Shown piece after piece: positions 22,021 through 32,260 of a stretch of DNA of 64,000 nt (the stretch's first letter is position 1; every line of letters starts with the position of its first letter). The DNA comes from Siphonodentalium dalli (lineage: Eukaryota; Mollusca; Scaphopoda; Gadilida; Siphonodentaliidae). The position numbers were made by a program, and so were the translations under genes. The notes below the pieces were generated by a model that saw nothing but the letters and a program-made list of their open reading frames with translations, did no database searches and was not told the DNA's origin. The DNA is taken from positions 48,183,797 through 48,247,796 of the forward strand of contig CP136061.1 of assembly GCA_032622095.1 (NCBI GenBank), read 5' to 3'.

Positions 22021-22632
22021 CGAGCGCACGTAATAATACCACCATATTTACACCATAATACCATCTAGAATACCACCACAATACCACTAGAATACCACTA
22101 GAATACCACCATTATACCACCATAATACCACAATAATACCACAATAATACCACTATAATACAACCATAATACCACTAGAATACCATCATATTATCACCAT
22201 AATACCACCATAATACTACTAGAATACCACCATGATACCACCATAATATCACCGTAATACCACCATAATATTACCACCAATACCACCAATACCACCAGCA
22301 ATATCAATACCTGACACCATACTACCAAAACAATACAACCAATATACTACCATAATACCACCATATGTATACCATAATACCACATAATACCACCAATATA
22401 TCACCGTCTGTACACCATAATATCACCATATGTACACCATAATACCACAAAAAATACCACCATAATACCTCCATCTGTATACCATGATACCACCATCTGT
22501 ACACCATAATACCACAAAAATACCACCATAATACCACCATAATACCACCATCTGTATACCATAATACCACCATATGTATACCACAAACCACCATAATACC
22601 ACCGACTGTACACCATAACACCGACATATGTA
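22021..22632. repeat. Imperfect CCATAATAC minisatellite, array 2
   Basis: Same unit as array 1. It has a parallel ordered block (ccagcaatatcaatacctg, 'acaccatactaccaaaac'), so the two arrays are probably diverged copies of one larger array rather than independent expansions. Confidence 0.85.
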
Positions 22633-22716
22633 CGTTTTTATACCATAATTAGATTGGGACCATGAGTCCATTAACCATTCCATGGCGGGAGCTGCGCTGG
22701 TGCAGCATTTAAAAAC

Positions 22717-22796
22717 ATGTGCCAGGGCATTCTCGTATATATGCGAGTCTCCCATAAGGAGACTCGTGCATATAAGATAATGCACTGGCTTGCAAC
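22717..22796. repeat. 32-bp-arm hairpin, related to 55095-55312
   Basis: The left arm starts gccagggcattctcgtata and the right arm is its near-reverse complement ending gataatgcactggc. The sequence is related to the perfect hairpins at 55095-55312. It directly precedes the truncated Penelope RT. Confidence 0.6.
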
Positions 22797-23361
22797 GTTG
22801 CTGGATGTCCTCGTGAAAAAATCAGCAGAACGAATCACGACGGATATTTACTATAAACCTACCGACACGCATCAGTATTTAAACTTTAAGTCGTGTCATC
22901 CATCACACACCAAACGGAATGTTCCGTGTTGCCTCGCACGGAGGGTTTGTACCATTGTGGACGATATCGCACAGAGAAACATCCGACTGGAGGAACTCCG
23001 GACATTCCTCTTGGCACAAGAATACCCGAAAAAACTAATTAATAATGGTATTGTTGAAGCCAAGACAATTCCTCTCATAGAATTCCGCACAGACAAAACT
23101 AAAGAATGCAATCCCGATCTCATTCATTTTGTGGTTACACACAATCCTCGCCATCCAAATGTTATGCAAATGGCAAAATCATTGATACCAATTCTTCACA
23201 AAAGTCCAAAGATGAAGCAATTGGTAAAAACTGATCACTTACTACAGAGTAAGCGACAACCTTGGAACATAAAAAAGATTCTAACACGAGCCAAGTTTGA
23301 CAGTGGTGAAAAACGAGTTTATAAACCATCAGAGGGATATGGTTAGCTTCTAGAAAATCTT
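22797..23361 (+). pseudogene. Penelope-like element: C-terminal part of reverse transcriptase
   Basis: The frame from about 22797 reads LDVLVKKS, TDIYYKPTDTHQYLNFKSCH and then RRVCTIVDD, LEELRTFLLAQEYPKKLI, NIKKILTRAKF. This is the conserved C-terminal RT region of Penelope-like elements. The upstream part of the RT, including the catalytic core, is missing, and the frame before LDVLV belongs to a hairpin repeat, so the element is 5'-truncated. A TAG at 23344 ends the frame just before the nested element. The endonuclease half lies 8.3 kb downstream at 31666. It is antisense to the host gene in intron B-C. Confidence 0.85.
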
Positions 23362-23362
23362 T

Positions 23363-24307
23363 AACCTTGACATGCATTTATTTGAATAACAAAACATTTG
23401 ACAGTAATTTTCAAAAAACATGTGATAGCCATTAAAATTTAAAACAAAAACAATCATGAATATATACATGTATACATATGGCACATTGACTAGATCAATC
23501 AATATGTATTAATTAGTGAATATATGAAAACATATATAAGATAGTATAAGAATTTCAGTGATCCTCAAACCATTCTATTTGATAAATCTGATGAGTAATC
23601 CTTTTCTACAGAAGGTCTAGATGGAGTTTGATAAAGTAACTAGACTTGACAGAAAGATGACCATCTGCTTTAAGAGATGGTTGTTATTAATTCTGGTTGT
23701 ATGAAGTAGATGCGTCTCACAAATTGAGATTAGATTATGTGTGCGTCCTACATGATGTAAGGACCACTGTGGGGAATAGAATTGTTAACTGCTGGTAATG
23801 TCTGGTATCCCACACCAGTACTGTACCTATATATATGTACATGTAAGTCTAAGAATACTGTATTGAAGGATTTAAACAAATAGAATGGTTGGATCACTTT
23901 AAATATGGTATAAATCAAGAACCCCCATTGTTCTTGACCAAGTTCACTATTGGCACAATTTTTGGTATATCTTGGCTATTATATTAATAGAATCTGTGAT
24001 CTACTTGATCAAATGATTATTCATGTGATACATGCCCGTGAGGCTGTACCTGATTAGAATGAGTATGCACTTCCCTAAAAATCAGAATCCCTGATTGGGA
24101 ACCGACGCATACACATGCTAAATTGTATTTGGGATATATGAGGCTCTCATGTTCTGGTACCCATTTACCTTTAATTAATTTCGAACTTATTTATTCGATA
24201 GAAGATTGATATAAGGAAGCCCCAAAGAAGCATTGAGGCATTATGATTTCTAATTGAGCCCTAAATGAGATCCTGAATTTGGGGCCATCTCGCAAAGCGA
24301 GAATACC
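23363..24307 (-). repeat. Ngaro-type terminal repeat B, outer copy
   Basis: About 945 bp, starting 'aaccttgacatgcatt', nearly identical to 25738-26678. I see a handful of substitutions and a 4-bp TATA length difference. It forms the 3' end of the element in gene sense. Confidence 0.9.
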
Positions 24308-25147
24308 ATACCATTTAATGCCTATATCATATTGTGCTTAATTCCCAATGTATGTTAGGACAGGGAGGATGCCAAACCTAAGCTTAATGTCCTGACAAAT
24401 CAGGTGCTGCAAATATATGAGATACTATGCCACTGCAAATGCGGGTTAGGACAAGGAGGATGCAACACATCAGCGTCATGTCCTATGGAGCTTACATGTG
24501 CGTCAATGATAGGGGAAAGGACAAGGAGGATGCGACACCTCAGCTTCATGTCGTATGGAGCCTACATGCACGTCAATAACAGGGGAAGGACAAGGAGGAT
24601 GCAACACCTCAGCTTCGTGTCCTATGGAGACTACGTCAATAATAGGGGAAAGGACAAAGAGGATGCAACACCTCAGCTTCATGTCCTATGGAGAGTACGT
24701 CAATAATAGGGGAAAGGACAAGGAGGATGCAACACCTCAGCTTCATGTCATATGGCGCTTATAAATGATAGATGGAGAAAGGACCGGGAGGATGCAACAC
24801 CTCGGCCTCGTGCTTTTTTGTTTGTTTGATAAAGAGCTGAACCTAAGGCATTTATCGTTGAGGGGCCTGAAGAGGACTACGAGAGGCTTCACCTCAGCAT
24901 CAGTTCCTCTGAAGCTTAATGAATTGATTCTGTACGTGTATCTGAAATCTGGAATACGATTATCGGAGAGGACGCATGGCGTGAGAATTTTGTTAATGAC
25001 CCCGTAGAAGGCCCTGGTGGAGTCTGGTCAACCGGTAGATAAGGAAAAGAGGGGGAGTGCGAGTTGATGATGAGGCAAAGGTACCAGAGCCGAGAGCCCC
25101 ATAAATGGTGTGCTTCCTGATGGTGGTTAGCAGGGGATGGGGGTGGG
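24308..25147. repeat. Spacer between B and A repeats, with about 60-bp tandem units
   Basis: Between 24440 and 24800 about five to six units of 'ggacaaggaggatgcaacac..cagcttcatgtcctatgg' repeat. The rest is unique. No element protein is encoded. Because it is flanked by inner ends of B and A, just as the coding region is, it could be the body of a small non-autonomous element. Confidence 0.7.
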
Positions 25148-25737
25148 TAATACAAATATTTTTTAAAGCGTAATAATTTGCTTGTATTAGCGTAAGTTGT
25201 TTGAATTGCGATAATAATATTGAATGCTATTGTTTTCGAGAAGCTATTTCATCGAAGTGAAATGTTTACTCCGGAACTTCAATAGTTTTTCCGAGGTAGT
25301 AGATTTCTAATTATTTCTATTGGACAAAATTATATTCTTGGAATTGTCAGACATTCTCATTGGTTTATTCCAAGAACAAAGGAACGCCAAAAAGCGGGAG
25401 AAACTACGGAGAAAATAGCTAGTCTCGTTGGCATAGGTTCAAATTAATTTGGTGTGCTTATACTGAGTTCTCGTTTACGACGAGATTAACGTGGTCTGCG
25501 AGACTTGACGAATGTAAACAATAACATGCCAGCATGGTATTTGATAATGCCGGTGAAATATGTTAATGGTGATTATAGTTTCTTCATTGGTTTGAACTAC
25601 GGTAATGAGACTTGTGCTAGAAGTTAGCTGATAGGACCATCACGTCCAGAAACAAAGGGGGGGGGGGGGCTCTAAATAAACGTGATTTGTGCTGACTTTG
25701 TTGCTACTCTTGATGGTTTATAAACCCTGAGAAAGAT
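25148..25737 (-). repeat. Ngaro-type terminal repeat A, inner copy
   Basis: About 590 bp, ending 'aaccctgagaaagat'. Its partner is 31068-31665; they differ by a 9-nt indel, a G-tract length change and a few substitutions. It is joined directly to B at 25737/25738. Confidence 0.9.
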
Positions 25738-26678
25738 AACCTTGACATGCATTTATTTGAATAACAAAACATTTGACAGTAATTTTCAAAAAACATGTGA
25801 TAGCCATTAAAATTTAAAACAAAAACAATCATGAATATATACATGTATACATATGGCCCATTGACTAGATCAATCAATATGTATTAATTAGTGAATATAT
25901 GAAAACATATATAAGATAGTATAAGAATTTCAGTGATCCTCAAACCATTCTATTTGATAAATCTGATGAGTAATCCTTTTCTACAGAAGGTCTAGATTGA
26001 GTTTGATAAAGTAACTAGACTTGACAGAAAGATGACCATCTGCTTTAAGAGATGGTTGTTATTAATTCTGGTTGTATGAAGTAGATGCGTCTCACAAATT
26101 GAGATTAGATTATGTGTGCGTCCTACATGATGTAAGGACCACTGTGGGGAATAGAATTGTTAACTGCTGGTAATGTCTGGTATCCCACACCAGTACTGTA
26201 CCTATATGTACATGTAAGTCTAAGAATACTGTATTGAAGGATTTAAACAAATAGAATGGTTGGATCACTTTAAATATGGTATAAATCAAGAACCCCCATT
26301 GTTCTTGACCAAGTTCACTATTGGCACAATTTTTGGTATATCTTGGCTATTATATTAATAGAATCTGTGATCTACTTGATCAAATGATTATTCATGTGAT
26401 GCATGCCCGTGAGGCTGTACCTGATTAGAATGAGTATGCACTTCCCTAAAAATCAGAATCCCTGATTGGGAACCGACGCATACACATGCTAAATTGTATT
26501 TGGGATATATGAGGCTCTCATGTTCTGGTACCCATTTACCTTTAATTAATTTCGAACTTATTTATTCGATAGAAGATTGATATAAGGAAGCCCCAAAGAA
26601 GCATTGAGGCATTATGATTTCTAATTGAGCCCTAAATGAGATCCTGAATTTGGGGCCATCTCGCAAAGCGAGAATACC
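25738..26678 (-). repeat. Ngaro-type terminal repeat B, inner copy
   Basis: Copy of 23363-24307. It ends at 'agaatacc', after which the sequence becomes unique and leads to the recombinase gene. Confidence 0.9.
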
Positions 26679-26916
26679 CAATCGGAGCTGGGTACCAGCG
26701 GAGAGCCCCAAAGAAGGGGTCACCCACCACCAGGAGCACACATTTATATTACTACCCTGAATAACTGAAATAAAATTGAAATAAATTCGATATTGGTTAT
26801 ATACTAGTATGAACCTATATATAAATATGCAATACAAAATTATTGGAGTGCATTATGAATGTAGGAAGCTTTGAAGGCTAATTAATGACATTGGAATATA
26901 AGGTGATATTCCTTAA
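26679..26916. other. Between inner B repeat and recombinase gene
   Basis: Non-coding segment at the 3' side of the recombinase frame. No further feature seen. Confidence 0.5.
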
Positions 26917-28011
26917 TTAACGGGTAGGTCCATAGGACCTGACCATGGAATTATGAGCTTCCCTGATAACTGCTCTAGGAGTATGAATGTATCTTCTATA
27001 GCAGTCCTATTCCCATCGGCCGAGAGTTTTAATGAGGTGGTCTTCAAGAAGGGCTGCGCATGCCGTAGTAGCTGCACCTGAACGCAAGGAGTGGCCTGAG
27101 TACATGTTAGCCGGTATACCGCAAAGTGTAAGAAGTTGTTTCAGTTTTGAAATAAAGTGGTGCCTGTACAACACTTTGGCATTGTCGGTAACAAATAATG
27201 GATCATCCAATTTAGCTCCAGAATTGTAGCGGAATTTCAAGTAAAGTGACAACAGTCGCACGGAACAAATACTAGATGTACATGTACAGAAGTAATGCAC
27301 TCTGACACCTTTTCGAAAAGGGTCGGTTTTTGACTGCTTTAAGAGGATTGAAGCTTCCTTTTCATCAGGCTCAATGGCCACATCCTTGATTGCTATAAAG
27401 TTTGAATAATCCAAACTGTTGCGAACAGTAAATTCACCACAACGCAGAAATCCGAAAAAACCAACTGCAAGCGCTGTTTTCATCATAAAGCAAGTTGGGG
27501 CTGCAAATGGAATTTTATCCAGCTGAGCACATAATTTCTGTAAAATGTCAAATGTAATTGGCAAGCGAATACGGGTGCAGATCCGATGCTGTCTTTTGAT
27601 AGCTTTCAGGATTCCAGACAGCTTGGGCCAGGGCTGGCCATTATGTTGTTCTAAAGGGTTGACGCCATAGGCCGCAATATAGAAGAAGCGGATGCCAGCT
27701 AGGTACAACTTGATTGTGGAGTAGGTCAAATTGAAATGGGCACTGCAATGAGCGACAAATTGAAGTAGAAGGCTTTCATTCAAATGTGGTAGACCATGAG
27801 GTTGATGAATACTGATTCCGAGTGCAGATGCAAATTTATTTAAGCATTTTATGCCGCTTTCATATTGCTTTAAAGTGGATCGACTGACCGACTGCAACCA
27901 CATGTTGTTAGCTATGCTGTTTAAAGATGCACCAACTCCGAATGAGTAGGGCAAGGGAATGGGAACCGGTCTGCCTCTGGTGCCAATCTTCTGAAATCCT
28001 GAAATCGACAA
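26917..28011 (-). pseudogene. Tyrosine recombinase, truncated by TAG before the catalytic tyrosine
   Basis: The frame is open from 28011 to a TAG at 27007-27009 (334 codons) and stays open afterwards to a TAA at 26917. Visible family features are an N-terminal SAM-like region (STLKQYESGIKCLNKFA), GFLRCGEF with the first catalytic Arg, HSLRSGAAT with the His and second Arg, and LGRW just before the stop. The tail beyond the TAG reads DCYRRYIHTP and contains the expected catalytic Tyr (codon 26989-26991). One nonsense change, probably from a Ser codon, therefore removes the nucleophile. The frame is -1 relative to the RT gene and overlaps it by 91 nt; its listed first codon is TTG. Confidence 0.85.
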
Positions 28012-29567
28012 CGGGACAAACAGTCATAAATTTTGTTCGCCTTGGAAGTGATATAAGAAGATGAAAACATGAAATTACATTTTAAAGCACATAAAGTTAA
28101 TCGACGTACAAGAGACATAATGACTGCAATTTTTGATCGGCCTTTCTGGAGTATGTGAACAACAGCTTCATTATCACATATAAAGATAACCCGTTTGTTT
28201 GACCACAAATGGCCCCATAGAATAGCTGCAGTACAAATAGGATAAAGTTCCATGTAGGCCATAGACCATGAATTTTTCTTAAGTTCTACAATTTCAGAGG
28301 GCCACTCATTTTGAAACCAGTGAGTTCTGAAATAGCCACCATAACCGTGAATGGAGCTTGCATCTGTAAAAAGATACAGGTCATCAGATGAGATAACGTC
28401 ACTGTGCAAGAACATAGCTGCACCATTCCATGACGATAGGAACTGATCCCACATGGCTAGTTCCTTTTTGCATGCAGCAGAAATATTTACATGATATCTG
28501 AGTTCCGAGACTGAAGTGGATAATGCAATCAAGTAAGACATGAAGGATCTACCTGGAACAACGACTTTTGCTGCGAAACTTAAATGGCCTATGAGGCTGA
28601 GCAATTCTTGTTTGGTACAGGTAGATCGGTTCATGAAAGACTTGATTGTTACCCGTAGCCTGGTTAGTTTGTCATGAGGTAGCCGACATTCCATGAGTGC
28701 TTCGTCGATGGTGATACCTAAAAATTCGATACAGTGACATGGTCCTATGGATTTCTCCTCAGCTAGAGGAATGTTTGCTTGGTTAAATACTTCCAGGAGA
28801 GCATTAACAGGACCTTGAGGGTCGGCATCTGGAGGAATTATGGAAATATAATCGTCCAGATAGTGCAAGAGATTAGGCACGCCAAATTTGTTAGTGGCAA
28901 TCCAGCAAATTGCTTGAGAAAGTTGATCGAAAATTTTTGGAGACGACCGACTGCCGAAACACAGTGTTTTGTAAAAATAATATTTACTGTCCCAGCAGAT
29001 GCCGTAATATGGCCACAAGTCCTGTTTGATCGGGCACAATTTGAAAGCTGACTGAATGTCGCAGTGAAAAAGATTTGGCGGACTTGAATTTGAATTTGGA
29101 TTTAATTGTTGAATGATGCGAACGGCATGATCCACTGTCACATAAGTCAAAGAAAATTCATCCTTATTAATTAATGAATTTAGCGACTGGTCCTTTTTGG
29201 ATGAATGGGGAGCTGAAAGATCGACAATTAGCCGTTTCTTTTTGGAAATTTTTCTTTCAGCTATGCCGATAGGATTGATCCTGAAATTTGCAAAGGGAGG
29301 CTTGCTGAAAGGACCAATAATGAATCCTTGAGACAATTCTTTTTCTATCAATTTGTTAACATCACTGTGATTGCTTAATGCTGACTGTAAGTTTCGAAGT
29401 TCTAAGCTGCTTGAAGGTAATATTGAAACGCCAGTGTCAAAGCCAAAAGTGAAACAAACTTTTGGTCGGGATGGTCGGATAGGGCCCACTGCAGGAATTT
29501 CACATTTACTGGAGTGGAGACACTGGTCGGAATTAATGCCGGGTCCTCTGCACTGCCTTGAAGTCAT
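27921..29567 (-). CDS. Ngaro-type reverse transcriptase-RNase H (548 aa)
   Basis: Copies element RNA into DNA. The RT domain spans about residues 80-290, with RLIVDLSAPH, FHCDIQSAFKLCPI, FGSRSSPKIF and the catalytic LLHYLDDY box, followed by the thumb region EFLGITIDEALMECRLP. An RNase H domain follows at about 395-520, with LFTDASSIHGYGG, SMAYMELYPI (Glu) and FICDNEAVVHIL (Asp). There is no methyltransferase extension, unlike true DIRS elements. The ATG lies within the gag stop (ATGA overlap). The 548 codons are uninterrupted, so this gene is intact. It is sense-oriented with respect to the host channel gene. Confidence 0.9.
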   Translation of the reverse strand: MTSRQCRGPGINSDQCLHSSKCEIPAVGPIRPSRPKVCFTFGFDTGVSILPSSSLELRNLQSALSNHSDVNKLIEKELSQGFIIGPFSKPPFANFRINPIGIAERKISKKKRLIVDLSAPHSSKKDQSLNSLINKDEFSLTYVTVDHAVRIIQQLNPNSNSSPPNLFHCDIQSAFKLCPIKQDLWPYYGICWDSKYYFYKTLCFGSRSSPKIFDQLSQAICWIATNKFGVPNLLHYLDDYISIIPPDADPQGPVNALLEVFNQANIPLAEEKSIGPCHCIEFLGITIDEALMECRLPHDKLTRLRVTIKSFMNRSTCTKQELLSLIGHLSFAAKVVVPGRSFMSYLIALSTSVSELRYHVNISAACKKELAMWDQFLSSWNGAAMFLHSDVISSDDLYLFTDASSIHGYGGYFRTHWFQNEWPSEIVELKKNSWSMAYMELYPICTAAILWGHLWSNKRVIFICDNEAVVHILQKGRSKIAVIMSLVRRLTLCALKCNFMFSSSYITSKANKIYDCLSRCRFQDFRRLAPEADRFPFPCPTHSELVHL

Positions 29568-30760
29568 TTGAAATTTGGGGCGTTTTTGAAAGGCTTGAAG
29601 GGTTTTTGACTACAGACAGGTTTTGGGTGAGGACCTTTGCATAACACACACTCATGCACATATGTGCACCCCTTACCAAATGTACAACCTTTAACGGAAT
29701 TGAATTGAAGACAAGACATATTATTATTTGGTGTTTGTGTTGGAGAGCCAAATGGTGTGCCAAAGCGACGAGGTGCAAATGAATTTTTTGATGAATTTAG
29801 AGGACAGAATTTTTCTGAGTGCGATGGGTTTTTGCACACCGAGCAGCTTAGAGACCTTTGACTTGTGAACAAGGATGAATATAGGTGGGTGTCTCTCAAG
29901 GCCCAGTTCACTTTGGTACCTCGAGCTAACCATGCTGCAGCTTTTGCTGAAAAGGCGAGATGGTAAGAATAAAATGAGTCGCCATATTGACTAGCAATAG
30001 TAATTATATCTGCCAAATAGGCATCCAACTCGGCACGTCGGTTTGGGAAAACTTCGCACAGCACTGTTTTGAATTTACCAAAGGCTGTAATGAATTCTGG
30101 AAGCGAAAGATATTTTGACAGTCTCGAGTCATATTTTTCACTTCCTTTAAATGATTCCAATGGTGGCATGATCAATCTGGCGAGGTTGATGTCCTTGCCT
30201 GACAAAATGTCCGAGCGCAACTGTGCCGATATGTTCGGATCAATATCGGGTAGATTACCCATCGGAATTCCATCCGATTGCAAAAGAGAATTTGGCATAC
30301 TGGTGTCCAGAGATATCAATTCTGGTGAGGCCTGGAAGAGCGAACCTGAAGCTGTACCTTGTGAATTGTGCCCATGAACACTGGTACTAGTAGTTCCTGC
30401 CATCTGCGACATGGTTTGTAGAAGCGATTGGTTGGCAGCCAATGCGTCCATCAACTGATTTTGGAAATCAGGTGCTGTCGCAATTTCGGGAGGTTGAGAT
30501 GGCACCCACGTAGGAATAGGCTGGTTAATGTTATTCGAACTGTTTGTATCGGTAGCTGAGCCTCGTATTGCCGTCGGTGTCTGGACGGCGCATGAATTGG
30601 ACCAATTACTGGCTATTCCTAAATCTGCTCCCGATGATGGCACTCGGGCATTGATGGGGACGTTCAAGTCATAAATCTTTACCAGATCTGGCTTTTTAAA
30701 GTTCTCTGGCACAATTATTCCCCGAGTTTGAAGAGCTTGCCTTATTTGAACCACTGTCAA
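29564..30760 (-). CDS. Ngaro-type gag-like protein (398 aa, N terminus probably frameshifted)
   Basis: Likely nucleic-acid-binding capsid protein. The first 35 residues (VVQIRQALQTRG...KKPDLVKIYDL) resemble a SAP DNA-binding motif. The centre is Q/S/T/N-rich. A helical domain follows (LPEFITAFGKFKTVLCEVF). Two cysteine motifs lie near the end: CSVCKNPSHSEKFC, and a CCCH-like run with CTFGKGCTYVHEC then CKGPHPKPVC. The listed start codon is TTG. The frame has a TGA about 18 codons further upstream, while the frame of the next ORF (30757-30984) supplies a basic, SR-rich N terminus, so one lost base near 30760 may have split a single gag gene. Confidence 0.8.
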   Translation of the reverse strand: MTVVQIRQALQTRGIIVPENFKKPDLVKIYDLNVPINARVPSSGADLGIASNWSNSCAVQTPTAIRGSATDTNSSNNINQPIPTWVPSQPPEIATAPDFQNQLMDALAANQSLLQTMSQMAGTTSTSVHGHNSQGTASGSLFQASPELISLDTSMPNSLLQSDGIPMGNLPDIDPNISAQLRSDILSGKDINLARLIMPPLESFKGSEKYDSRLSKYLSLPEFITAFGKFKTVLCEVFPNRRAELDAYLADIITIASQYGDSFYSYHLAFSAKAAAWLARGTKVNWALRDTHLYSSLFTSQRSLSCSVCKNPSHSEKFCPLNSSKNSFAPRRFGTPFGSPTQTPNNNMSCLQFNSVKGCTFGKGCTYVHECVLCKGPHPKPVCSQKPFKPFKNAPNFK

Positions 30761-30984
30761 ATTTCTGGGTTCACAATTACATTCACAGCCGAGTCTTCCG
30801 AATCAGAACAATCTTGGGTGGCATTAACAAAGTCCTCAAGATTGGTCCTGGCTCTGCGCCTTGTTTGGCTTGAAGGACAAGTAGAAGTGCGCTGGGCACG
30901 ACCGCGTCGGGCTTTTCCCATTTCAGTGTTGACACTTTCACTTTGTCCCTGTCTTTCGCTCTTTGCCAGTTTTTTGAGAAACAC
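30757..30984 (-). pseudogene. Probable N-terminal piece of the gag-like gene (75 aa)
   Basis: Starts with ATG, is rich in Arg and Ser (GKARRGRAQRTS), then acidic (DCSDSEDSA). It stops at 30757 exactly where the gag frame begins, one base out of phase, next to a TTT run. No separate function is known. I infer that it is the front of gag. Confidence 0.55.
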
Positions 30985-31067
30985 TGCGCAAATCAGTTAA
31001 AAAACGAATGAATACGAACAGCAGAATATGCTCACAGCCGCGAGAATAAACTTATTGTCCGCTAGAA

Positions 31068-31665
31068 TAATACAAATATTTTTTAAAGCGTAATAATTTG
31101 CTTGTATTAGCGTAAGTTGTTTGAATTGCGATAATAATATTGAATGCTATTGTTTTCGAGAAGCTATTTCATCGAAGTGAAATGTTTACTCCGGAACTTC
31201 AATAGTTTTTCCGAGGTAGTAGATTTCTAATTATTTCTATTGGACAAAATTATATTCTTGGAATTGTCAGACATTCTCATTGGTTTATTCCAAGAACAAA
31301 GGAATGCCAAAAAGCGGGAGAAACTACGGAGAAAATAGCTAGTCTCGTTGGCATAGGTTCAAATTAATTTGGTATGATTATTGTGCTTATACTGAGTTCT
31401 CGTTTACGACGAGATTAACGTGGTCTGCGAGACTTGACGAATGTAAACAATAACATGCCAGCATGGTTTTTGATAATGCCGGTGAAATATGTTAATGGTG
31501 ATTATAGTTTCTTCATTGGTTTGAACTACGGCAATGATACTTGTGCTAGAAGTTAGCTGATAGGACCATCACGTCCAGAAACAAAGGGGGGGGGGGGCTC
31601 TAAATAAACGTGATTTGTGCTGACTTTGTTGCTACTCTTGATGGTTTATAAACCCTGAGAAAGAT
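31068..31665 (-). repeat. Ngaro-type terminal repeat A, outer copy (5' end in gene sense)
   Basis: Partner of 25148-25737. The outer border 'gagaaagat' meets Penelope sequence at 31666. The first gene-sense ORF begins within 100 bp of the inner border. Confidence 0.9.
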
Positions 31666-32088
31666 ATGAGACCTTTCTCGAGCAATAAAGAAATCACCAA
31701 ATGTGGCGACCCCAGATGCGGGACATGTTGCTGTATATTAACCGGGACACACTTCCTATTAAAGAATGGACAAGATGTTCGTCCTGATGAAGACATGAAC
31801 TGCAAATCCCAAAATCTAATTTATGTTATAATATGTTCGGGATGTAGAGAATTCTATGTCGGAGAAACGCTAAATTCCCTTGTGGAAAGAACGCGGATCC
31901 ACCGCTCGCAGATCAAACATCCGGCATTAAGGATGATTCCCTTAAGTGGACATCTAGATGACTGTGGCGGTAAATCCTTCCGGATTTTCCCATTACACAA
32001 GATGATGGAAGTTAGCAGATTCAAAAGACTTCAAAATGAACAAAAAATCCGGAAGCTTTTGAATCCGAAACTAAACTCCATCATCTAA
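31666..32088 (+). pseudogene. Penelope-like element: zinc motif and GIY-YIG endonuclease
   Basis: Encodes KCGDPRCGTC, a cysteine cluster typical of the linker before the Penelope endonuclease, then LIYVIICSGCREFYVGET, a GIY-YIG core (here YV and YVG), with the Arg/His helix SLVERTRIHRSQI. It is the second half of the element whose RT tail ends at 23361. After removal of the nested element the RT frame would enter this frame one base out. With the TAG at 23344 this means the host Penelope copy is dead. The ATG at 31666 is at the insertion junction and is coincidental. Confidence 0.85.
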
Positions 32089-32260
32089 TCATGGCGTCAC
32101 ATACCAACCTCCCGGAAGTGACGTCACAATACAAAATAAAAATGGCGTAAACCTGAAGATCGGCCCTGAAGCCGTGAAAGGCCTAGTTTTAAAGCCAAAT
32201 GATGTGTTTGTGTTTTTAATCACATGTTATCTATATATACCACTGTACGTTTGAACTTTC
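32089..32260 (+). other. Penelope-like element 3' UTR (probable)
   Basis: Follows the endonuclease stop and includes 'gaagatcggccctgaagccg' and a possible AATAAA (caaaataaaaatgg). The exact end of the element is not visible. Confidence 0.4.

Larger units (their letters stand above)
23363..31665 (-). mobile_element. Ngaro/PAT-type tyrosine-recombinase retrotransposon with split direct repeats
   Basis: On the minus strand the order is A (31665-31068), gag, RT-RNase H, recombinase, B (26678-25738), A (25737-25148), an 840-bp spacer, B (24307-23363). The A and B pairs are nearly identical direct repeats. Split direct repeats plus RT and a tyrosine recombinase are the marks of the Ngaro/PAT branch of DIRS-like elements, which integrate through a circle without target duplication. 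Consistent with this, the outer ends share only a T with the Penelope target, and the internal A|B junction equals the expected circle junction. The spacer between A and B is not part of the usual A-ORFs-B-A-B plan. Confidence 0.85.

Noticed and set aside
21633-22064. 143-codon minus-strand frame as a gene
   Set aside because: No family features. It runs into the CCATAATAC array and has no splice-site support.
31666-31668. ATG as start of an independent GIY-YIG gene
   Set aside because: It lies exactly at the nested-element junction. The protein is the endonuclease half of the Penelope element.
32089-32260. Hammerhead ribozyme in the Penelope 3' region
   Set aside because: Some Penelope elements carry one, but I could not find the CTGATGA and GAAA core with three stems here.
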